Shown: piece by piece, positions 7,390 through 12,765 of the stretch
Layout: the number at the start of each line of letters is the position of its first letter
Position numbering within the stretch: the first letter of the stretch is position 1
Source: an uncultured bacterium
Lineage (GTDB): Bacteria > Actinomycetota > Coriobacteriia > Coriobacteriales > Coriobacteriaceae
Direction: 5' to 3'
Length of the DNA: 12,765 nt
NCBI GenBank assembly: GCA_905215225.1
Contig: CAJMPM010000016.1
Coordinates: 1 to 12,765, forward strand
The notes under the pieces: generated by a model
Told to the model about the DNA's origin: nothing
What the model saw: the letters and a program-made list of their open reading frames with translations, nothing else
Database searches by the model: none
Program-made: the position numbers and the translations under genes

Positions 7390-7428
7390 GACTGTGTCAG
7401 CAGTCAAGACATGTGAGGAAGGAGATCG

Positions 7429-8013
7429 ATGGGCACGACTTCCCCCAAGGCGGTCATTATGGACGAGCCAGCCGTCGATCGAGCGATGACGCGCATCGCG
7501 CACGAGATTCTCGAGCGCAACGAGGGCTGTGAAGACCTCGCTCTGGTCGGCATCGTCACGCGCGGCGACCTTCTGGCAAAGAAGCTCGCCGAGGAGATCA
7601 AGGAGATCGAGGGCGTCGACGTTCCGCTCGGCAGCCTCGACATCAGCTTCTACCGCGATGACTATGCGACCAATTTCGCTCCCGCGATCCACGCTACCAA
7701 CATTCCCTTCAGTGTCGACGGCAAGCGCGTCGTGCTGGTGGACGACATCCTGTATACGGGCCGTACCATCCGCGCCGCTCTCGACGCCGTCATGGACTTG
7801 GGCCGTCCGAGCCGCATTGAGCTGGCTGTCCTCGTTGACCGCGGCCACCGCGAGCTCCCCATCTCGCCGGACTTTGTCGGCAAGAACGTTCCCTCGTCGC
7901 ACGAGGAGAACGTGCACCTATATATGAAGGAAGTCGACGGCCGTACCGCCGTCGAGATCAACGACGTCGCGCCGGGTTCCCACGTGGGCTCCGCGCCGCT
8001 GGGAGGTGAGTAG
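7429..8013 (+). CDS. pyrR: Bifunctional pyr operon regulator / uracil phosphoribosyltransferase PyrR
   Basis: PyrR binds pyr mRNA in response to UMP/UTP (and PRPP as antagonist) and in many species also makes UMP from uracil and PRPP. The 194-residue protein has the type I phosphoribosyltransferase fold. The PRPP-binding loop VVLVDDILYTGRT is at 101-113. GIVTRGD is at 41-47, DISFYRDD at 71-78, and the PyrR-typical DRGHRELPI at 137-145. It is about a dozen residues longer than the Bacillus protein, mainly a glycine-rich C-terminal tail. The ATG at 7429 has a strong AGGAAGGAG (7416-7424). It is the first gene of the operon and lies behind a leader with a terminator and competing antiterminator, so it probably regulates its own transcript. 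Its stop precedes the preferred pyrB start by 4 nt. Confidence 0.97.
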   Translation: MGTTSPKAVIMDEPAVDRAMTRIAHEILERNEGCEDLALVGIVTRGDLLAKKLAEEIKEIEGVDVPLGSLDISFYRDDYATNFAPAIHATNIPFSVDGKRVVLVDDILYTGRTIRAALDAVMDLGRPSRIELAVLVDRGHRELPISPDFVGKNVPSSHEENVHLYMKEVDGRTAVEINDVAPGSHVGSAPLGGE

Positions 8014-8017
8014 TACC

Positions 8018-8962
8018 GTGGCGTTCAACCATAAGCACCTGATCGACATTACCGAGTACTCCGAAGAGGACATCAAGCTCATCCTCGAGACCGCCAAGGC
8101 GTTCTCCGAGGTCAACGAGCGTGCTATCAAGAAGGTCCCCACGCTCAAGGGCAAGACCATCGTCAACATGTTCAACGAGCCCTCGACGCGCACCCGCAGC
8201 TCCTTCGAGCTCGCCGAGAAGCGTCTTTCGGCCGACAGCCTTAACTTTGGCGGCTCCTCGACCTCCACGGTCAAGGGTGAGAGCCTCGTCGACACCGTCG
8301 AGACCCTCAACGCCTATAAGATCGACTGCATCGTCGTGCGCGATAAGCACGCCGGCGCCCCCTACATCGTCACGCAGAACTCGCCCGCAAGCGTCATCTG
8401 CGCCGGTGACGGCAAGCACAACCATCCTACGCAGGCCCTGCTCGACCTGTACACCATCTGGGAGCACAAGGGTGACATCCACGGTCTGAAGGTCGCCGTC
8501 GTCGGCGATATCGCCCACTCCCGCGTCTGCGGCACGCTGATGCCCGCCCGTAAGATCATGGGCTGCGAGACCTACGCCGTCGCCCCCGGCACGCTGCTGC
8601 CGCCGGCGCCCGAGGTCCTGGGCTGCGACCACGTGACGAGCGACCTCGATTCCGTCCTGCCCGAGCTGGACGTCGTCTACATGCTGCGCGTGCAGCAGGA
8701 GCGCCTCGAAGGTGCCCCGTTCCCGACCATTCGCGAGTACCACAAGCTCTTCGGCCTGACCAAGGACCGCGAGAAGCTCATGAAGCCCGACGCGATCATC
8801 TGCCACCCGGGCCCCATCAACCGCGGCGTCGAGTTCGACTCCTATATGGCCGACCACCCGCAACGCTCCGTCATCCTGGAGCAGGTCTACGCCGGTATCT
8901 GCGTGCGTATGGCTATCCTGTATCTGCTGCTTGGAGGTGCCGATAATGGCCTTGCTTCTTAA
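8018..8962 (+). CDS. pyrB: Aspartate carbamoyltransferase catalytic chain
   Basis: PyrB condenses carbamoyl phosphate and aspartate to carbamoylaspartate, the first committed pyrimidine step. The 314-residue length fits a catalytic chain. The carbamoyl-phosphate site STRTR is at 56-60 within FNEPSTRTRSSFE. The mobile-loop lysine is Lys86 in STVKGES. HNHPTQALLD (134-143) and YMLRVQQER (221-229) are active-site segments, and HPGPINRG is at 263-270. No pyrI regulatory chain lies nearby, so control is probably through PyrR rather than allosteric. I prefer the GTG at 8018, with GGAGG (8002-8006) 11 nt upstream. A GTG at 8006 would overlap pyrR and add four residues but has no ribosome binding site of its own. 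The gene end overlaps pyrC by 17 nt. Confidence 0.97.
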   Translation: MAFNHKHLIDITEYSEEDIKLILETAKAFSEVNERAIKKVPTLKGKTIVNMFNEPSTRTRSSFELAEKRLSADSLNFGGSSTSTVKGESLVDTVETLNAYKIDCIVVRDKHAGAPYIVTQNSPASVICAGDGKHNHPTQALLDLYTIWEHKGDIHGLKVAVVGDIAHSRVCGTLMPARKIMGCETYAVAPGTLLPPAPEVLGCDHVTSDLDSVLPELDVVYMLRVQQERLEGAPFPTIREYHKLFGLTKDREKLMKPDAIICHPGPINRGVEFDSYMADHPQRSVILEQVYAGICVRMAILYLLLGGADNGLAS

Positions 8963-10235
8963 GAATGCCCACGTCGTCGACCCGTCCGTCGAGCTTGACG
9001 GTGTCGTTGACGTCCTGATTGACGGCGACAAGATCGCCGAGGTCGGCGAGAATCTCGCCGTCGAGGGAGCCGAGGTCCGCGACCTTTCCGGCAAGTACCT
9101 CGTCCCCGGCCTGGTGGATATGCACGTTCACCTTCGCGAGCCCGGCTACGAGGTCAAAGAGGACATCGAGAGCGGCACCCGCGCAGCTGCCAAGGGCGGC
9201 TTTACCGGCGTGTGCGCCATGCCCAACACCGATCCCGTCACCGATAACGGCACCGTCGTGGAGTTCGTCAAGTCCCGTGCTGCCGAGGTCGGTCACTGCC
9301 GCGTCTATCCGTCGGGCGCCATGACCCGCGGTCTTAAGGGCGAGGCCATGTCCGAGATGGGCGACATGGTCGCCCATGGCGCCGTCGCCTTCACCGACGA
9401 CGGTCGCGGCGTGCAGGGCGCGGGCATGCTCCGTCGCTGCATGGACTACGGCAAGATGTTCGGCAAGGTCTTTATGAGCCACTGCCAGGACGAGGACCTG
9501 GTCGGCCACGGCCAGATCAACGAGGGCAAGGTCTCGACCCGTCTGGCTCTCGAGGGCTGGCCGGCTGCCGGCGAGGAGCTCCAGATCGCCCGCGACATCG
9601 AGATCGCCAAGCTGACTGGTGCCAAGCTGCACATCCAGCACATCTCCACCGCCCATGGCCTGGAGATCGTGCGTGCCGGTAAGGCCGCTGGCGTTCAGGT
9701 TACCTGCGAGGCCACCCCGCACCACATGTTCCTGACCGAGAACGACCTGGACGAGACCTACAACACCTCGCTCAAGGTCAATCCGCCGCTGCGCACCGAG
9801 GAGGATGCCGAGGCCATCCGTCAGGGCGTCATCGACGGCACCGTCGACGCTATCGTCACCGATCACGCTCCCCACACCCCGTGGGAGAAGGCCCGCGAGT
9901 TCGAGCTTGCGCCCTTTGGCATGATTGGCCTCGAGACCTCGCTGTCGCTCGTGCTCACCGAGCTGGTTAACACGGGCAAGATGAGCGTGGGCCGCATGGT
10001 CGAGCTCATGGCCATCAAGCCGCGTGAGATTCTGGGCCTCGACCAGGTTCAGGTCAAGGCGGGCTCAGTTGCCGACCTGACCGTGTTTGACGCGTCCGCC
10101 ACCTGGACGGTTGGCGAGGACGGCTACGAGTCGCGTGCCGAGAACTCCGGTTTCGCCGGCCGCACGCTTACCGGTCGTGCCACCGATGTGTTTGTCGGCG
10201 GTAAGCAGACGCTCGCCGACGGCTGCATCTGCTAG
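8946..10235 (+). CDS. pyrC: Dihydroorotase, class I
   Basis: PyrC cyclises carbamoylaspartate to dihydroorotate. The 429-residue length and sequence fit the zinc amidohydrolase class I form, as in Bacillus and Aquifex, not the shorter E. coli class II form. The metal-binding HxH is His60 and His62 in DMHVHLREPG. The likely bridging acid is Asp151 in AFTDDGR, in place of the carboxylated lysine of class II. Further ligands are His179 (MSHCQDED) and His232 (HIQHIST), and the catalytic Asp306 is in VTDHAPH. The start ATG at 8946 has GGAGG (8933-8937) with 8-nt spacing and lies inside the pyrB 3' end, a 17-nt overlap that suggests translational coupling. A 92-nt gap with a hairpin follows before pyrK, the only real gap in the operon. 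Confidence 0.97.
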   Translation: MALLLKNAHVVDPSVELDGVVDVLIDGDKIAEVGENLAVEGAEVRDLSGKYLVPGLVDMHVHLREPGYEVKEDIESGTRAAAKGGFTGVCAMPNTDPVTDNGTVVEFVKSRAAEVGHCRVYPSGAMTRGLKGEAMSEMGDMVAHGAVAFTDDGRGVQGAGMLRRCMDYGKMFGKVFMSHCQDEDLVGHGQINEGKVSTRLALEGWPAAGEELQIARDIEIAKLTGAKLHIQHISTAHGLEIVRAGKAAGVQVTCEATPHHMFLTENDLDETYNTSLKVNPPLRTEEDAEAIRQGVIDGTVDAIVTDHAPHTPWEKAREFELAPFGMIGLETSLSLVLTELVNTGKMSVGRMVELMAIKPREILGLDQVQVKAGSVADLTVFDASATWTVGEDGYESRAENSGFAGRTLTGRATDVFVGGKQTLADGCIC

Positions 10236-10255
10236 CATAGCCTTATCGCTTTTGT

Positions 10256-10280
10256 GCGCGGTGCCCTTGCGGTGCCGCGC
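10256..10280 (+). terminator. Hairpin with T-rich tail between pyrC and pyrK (possible attenuator or mRNA processing site)
   Basis: GCGCGGTGCC (10256-10265) and GGTGCCGCGC (10271-10280) form 10 pairs, two of them G-U, with a 5-nt loop. The tail TTTCTGTTCGTTTTG is T-rich but interrupted, so termination may be partial. A second, 6-bp hairpin CCATGC-AACC-GCATGG (10297-10312) lies just before the pyrK ribosome binding site. I saw no antiterminator partner like the one in the pyrR leader, so regulation here is uncertain. Confidence 0.5.
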
Positions 10281-10327
10281 TTTCTGTTCGTTTTGACCAT
10301 GCAACCGCATGGGGGATTGGAGCGTCT

Positions 10328-11119
10328 ATGCCCACACCTTCCACTGCACGCATGCACGACTTCGAGGTCGTATCGAACCAGGAGATCGCCGACGGCATCT
10401 TCTCGCTCGTCATCTCGGCCCCCAAGCTTGCAAGTGCGCTCAAGCCCGGTCAGTTTGTGAACATCGCCGTGCCCGGCGATGCGTCCTCGCTGCTTCGCGT
10501 GCCCCTGAGCTACTACCGCGCCGACGCCGAGGCCGGCACCGTCGAGCTGTGGTACGCCGTCGTGGGCGACGATACCCGTCGTTTGTCCCAGATGGGCTCT
10601 GGCTCCACCTCTAACCTGCTGGGCCCCGGTGGCCGTGGCTGGATGGTACCCGAGGGCACCAGGAAGGCCCTGCTCGTCGCCGGTGGCATCGGTGTTCCGC
10701 CCGTGCTGTGCCTTGCCGACAAGCTTTCCGAGCAGGGTGTGGCCGTCGACGTGTGCCTGGGCTTTGGCACCGCGTCCAAGGCCGTGGGTGTCGATGAGTT
10801 CCGCGCGCTGGGCGCCACGGTCAACGTTTGCACCGATGATGGCACGCTGGGCACGCACGGTTTTTGCACCGACCCGGCAGCCGAGCTTCGCGGCGAGGGC
10901 GGCTACGACTATGTGGCCAGCTGCGGCCCCGCTGTCATGATGAAGAAAGTCGCCGCCGCTGCCGCCGAGGCCGGTGCGTACTGCGAGGTGTCGCTCGAGC
11001 GCATGATGAGCTGTGGCTTTGGCGCCTGCAACACCTGCAATGTCGAGACGGTCGACGGTATGAAGGGCGCCTGCATGTGCGGCCCCGTGTTCGATGCTTC
11101 CAAGGTGGTGGTCTTCTAG
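10328..11119 (+). CDS. pyrK: Dihydroorotate dehydrogenase B, electron-transfer subunit
   Basis: PyrK carries FAD and a [2Fe-2S] cluster and passes electrons from dihydroorotate, oxidised by PyrD, to NAD+. The 263-residue protein has the ferredoxin-reductase-like layout. The FAD-binding RVPLSYYR motif is at 57-64. The NAD-binding domain starts at LLVAGGIGVPP (115-125), and CGPAVMMK is at 199-206. The C-terminal cluster loop has Cys229, Cys234, Cys237 and Cys249, with an extra Cys251. The start ATG at 10328 has a TGGAG about 7 nt upstream. It lies 92 nt after pyrC and shares one base with the preferred pyrD start. PyrK next to PyrD defines the type 1B enzyme, which suits an anaerobe because no quinone or fumarate is needed. 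Confidence 0.96.
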   Translation: MPTPSTARMHDFEVVSNQEIADGIFSLVISAPKLASALKPGQFVNIAVPGDASSLLRVPLSYYRADAEAGTVELWYAVVGDDTRRLSQMGSGSTSNLLGPGGRGWMVPEGTRKALLVAGGIGVPPVLCLADKLSEQGVAVDVCLGFGTASKAVGVDEFRALGATVNVCTDDGTLGTHGFCTDPAAELRGEGGYDYVASCGPAVMMKKVAAAAAEAGAYCEVSLERMMSCGFGACNTCNVETVDGMKGACMCGPVFDASKVVVF

Positions 11120-12042
11120 TGGGTACCGTGAACATGGCCGTCGATTTCGGCGGCGTCAAGATGCAGAACCCCATCAACACCGCAGCCGGTACCTTTGGCT
11201 ACGGTTGGCAGTTCCAGAACTTCTTTGATGTCTCCCAGCTGGGCGCCATCACCACCAAGGGTTGTGCTGCCGAGCCCTGGCCCGGCAACCCCGCGCCCCG
11301 CATGGCCGAGATCCCTGGCGGTATGATCAACTCCGTGGGCCTTCAGAACCCCGGCGTGGCTGCCTTTGCCCGCGAGTCCGGTCCGTGGCTCGAACAGCTG
11401 TCCAAGGACGGCTGCCAGGTCATCTGCCAGGTCGCCGGCCACTCCGTTGACGAGTTTGTGCGCGCGCTCGAGATGTATGTCGAGCTGTGCCCCTGGGCTG
11501 CCGGCTACGAGATCAACGTGAGCTGCCCCAATATCGCCGCCGGCGGTGCCGCCATGGGCTCCACGCCCGAGGGCGCCTCTTCCGTTATGGCTGCCTGCCG
11601 CAAGGTGACCGATAAGCCGCTGTTCGTAAAGATGGCGCCGGTCAACGTCGCCGAGATTGCCAAGGCTCTCGAGGCCGCGGGAGCCGACGGCCTTTCGGTC
11701 ATCAACTCCATCCAGGGCATGGCCATTGACGTTCATACCCGCAAGTCCCGCGTGGCCAAGCCCAAGGGCGGCCTTTCGGGCCCGCTGTGCCACCACATCG
11801 CCGTGCGCATGGTCTGGGAGGTTGCCCAGGCCGTCGATATCCCCATCAACGGCGTCGGCGGTGTCATGACCGGCGAGGATGCGGCCGAGTTTATCCTGGC
11901 CGGCGCCACCTGCGTGTCGGTCGGCATGGCCAACTTCGTCGATCCGTGCGCTTCGCTCAAGATCGCGCACGAGCTCGAGGCCTGGGCCGCGTCACAGGGC
12001 GAGAATGACATTAACGAACTGGTATGTGCTTTCGAATGCTAG
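11119..12042 (+). CDS. pyrD: Dihydroorotate dehydrogenase B (NAD+), catalytic subunit
   Basis: PyrD is the FMN subunit that oxidises dihydroorotate to orotate. The 307-residue protein is a TIM barrel of class 1. TTKGC is at 45-49 (Lys47) and the substrate segment NSVGLQNPG at 71-79. The catalytic base is Cys136 in NVSCPNIAAGG; a cysteine here, not serine, marks class 1. Lys171, Asn196 (INSIQG) and GVGGVMTGEDA (245-255) complete the FMN site. The start is uncertain: GTG at 11119 overlaps the pyrK TAG by one base and gives MGTVNMAVDF, while ATG at 11134 would remove five residues. Neither has a strong ribosome binding site, so coupling to pyrK translation is likely. The reading frame is open upstream into pyrK, but that part is a shadow of pyrK. 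Confidence 0.96.
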   Translation: MGTVNMAVDFGGVKMQNPINTAAGTFGYGWQFQNFFDVSQLGAITTKGCAAEPWPGNPAPRMAEIPGGMINSVGLQNPGVAAFARESGPWLEQLSKDGCQVICQVAGHSVDEFVRALEMYVELCPWAAGYEINVSCPNIAAGGAAMGSTPEGASSVMAACRKVTDKPLFVKMAPVNVAEIAKALEAAGADGLSVINSIQGMAIDVHTRKSRVAKPKGGLSGPLCHHIAVRMVWEVAQAVDIPINGVGGVMTGEDAAEFILAGATCVSVGMANFVDPCASLKIAHELEAWAASQGENDINELVCAFEC

Positions 12043-12752
12043 AGACCGCTGCCCGCGCCCGCGTTATCGTCGCCCTCGACTGCGACCGTGAGCGTGCGCT
12101 CGAGCTTGCCCACGAGCTTTCGGGCCATGCCGCCTGGCTTAAGGTTGGTATGACGCTCTATTACGCTGAGGGCCCCGAGATCGTCAAGACCTTTAAGGAC
12201 CTGGGCTTTAAGGTCTTCCTTGACCTTAAGTTTCATGACATTCCGCATCAGGTTCGCGGTGCCGCCCGCGCGGCTTCGCTTGCTGGTGCCGACCTGCTTT
12301 CGGGCCACGGCTTGGGTTCGGGCGCCATGCTCGCTGCCTGCCGCGAGGGTGCCGAGGAGGCGCGCGAGGACCGCGCCAAGCTCGTCGCCATCACCGTTCT
12401 CACGAGCATGAATCAGGATGCCTTGAGCGAGATCGGCGTCGAGTCGCCCGTGGCCGAGGAGGCCGCCCGCCTGGCAAAGCTCGCTCAGGCCAACGGCATC
12501 GATGGCATCGTGTGCTCGCCGATGGAGGCCCATGACATGCGCGAGCTGCTGGGCCCCGATGCCCTCATTGTGACTCCGGGCGTGCGTCCGGTGGGTGCCG
12601 CCTTAGGCGACCAGTCCCGCGTGGCGACGCCTTCCCAGGCTATCGAGCGTGGCGCAAGCCACATTGTGGTGGGCCGTCCCATCACCGGCGCCGACGATCC
12701 GGATGCCGCCTTAGACGCCATTGTCGCCGAGCTGGTCGAAAACATCGCGTAA
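12036..12752 (+). CDS. pyrF: Orotidine 5'-phosphate decarboxylase
   Basis: PyrF decarboxylates OMP to UMP, the last step of the pathway. The 238-residue protein is a complete type 1 enzyme. The N-terminal IVALD has Asp15 and WLKVGM has Lys36. The catalytic array DLKFHDIP contains Asp63, Lys65 and Asp68. TPGVRP (about 180-185) and VVGRPITGADDP (211-222) bind phosphate. ATG at 12036 overlaps the pyrD stop by 7 nt; an in-frame ATG at 12024 would add MCFR. Neither has a clear Shine-Dalgarno, so coupled re-initiation after pyrD is likely. Only 13 nt remain after the stop, with no terminator, so the operon may go on; pyrE, the missing step 5, is the obvious candidate but is not seen. Confidence 0.96.
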   Translation: MLETAARARVIVALDCDRERALELAHELSGHAAWLKVGMTLYYAEGPEIVKTFKDLGFKVFLDLKFHDIPHQVRGAARAASLAGADLLSGHGLGSGAMLAACREGAEEAREDRAKLVAITVLTSMNQDALSEIGVESPVAEEAARLAKLAQANGIDGIVCSPMEAHDMRELLGPDALIVTPGVRPVGAALGDQSRVATPSQAIERGASHIVVGRPITGADDPDAALDAIVAELVENIA

Positions 12753-12765
12753 AAGCTTCCCCTAC

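Noticed and set aside
7958..9875. Long - strand ORFs (378 and 320 codons) antisense to pyrB and pyrC
   Set aside because: They have the same Gly/Val/Asp/His-rich shadow composition as the adhE antisense frame, and PyrB and PyrC are certain on the other strand.
11116..11970. A 284-codon - strand ORF antisense to pyrD
   Set aside because: Shadow of pyrD; no recognisable domain.

Overview
The window is high-GC chromosomal DNA, probably from a gut Coriobacteriia bacterium close to Collinsella (Actinomycetota). That placement is inference, resting on base composition, an AdhE/DHODB gene content typical of an anaerobe, and an ispG-proS pair next to a compact pyr operon. No rRNA or 16S marker is present to prove it.

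Layout. (1) 1-2610, + strand: the 3' part of ispG (isoprenoid MEP pathway) is followed at once by proS (prolyl-tRNA synthetase). The pair ends at a very strong terminator (2641-2689) and a second, bidirectional hairpin (2715-2756). (2) 2789-6289, - strand: a small APH-fold phosphotransferase of unknown substrate lies downstream of adhE, a full-length bifunctional acetaldehyde/alcohol dehydrogenase. (3) 6290-6789: the adhE promoter region, then a 245-bp decayed transposable element (a Y1/RAYT-type transposase remnant between perfect 17-bp inverted repeats), then the rpmB terminator. (4) 6790-6978, - strand: rpmB (ribosomal protein L28). (5) 7042-7428: a divergent intergenic region. Its right half is an RNA leader with three alternative structures that fit PyrR-type transcription attenuation. 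(6) 7429-12752, + strand: the pyrimidine operon pyrR-pyrB-pyrC-pyrK-pyrD-pyrF, mostly with overlapping or abutting genes.

How the genes work together. PyrB, PyrC, PyrK/PyrD and PyrF catalyse steps 2, 3, 4 and 6 of de novo UMP synthesis. Carbamoyl-phosphate synthase (carAB) and pyrE are not in the window; pyrE could lie just beyond the right edge. PyrR, the first gene, is the likely sensor of UMP/PRPP that sets read-through of the leader terminator. PyrK and PyrD form the NAD-dependent type 1B dihydroorotate dehydrogenase. AdhE regenerates NAD+ from acetyl-CoA during fermentation.

Most of the window is ordinary housekeeping DNA. I found no defence system, CRISPR array or clearly new multi-gene system. 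The observations most worth a second look are the pyr leader RNA with its overlapping short ORF, and the transposase remnant between adhE and rpmB.
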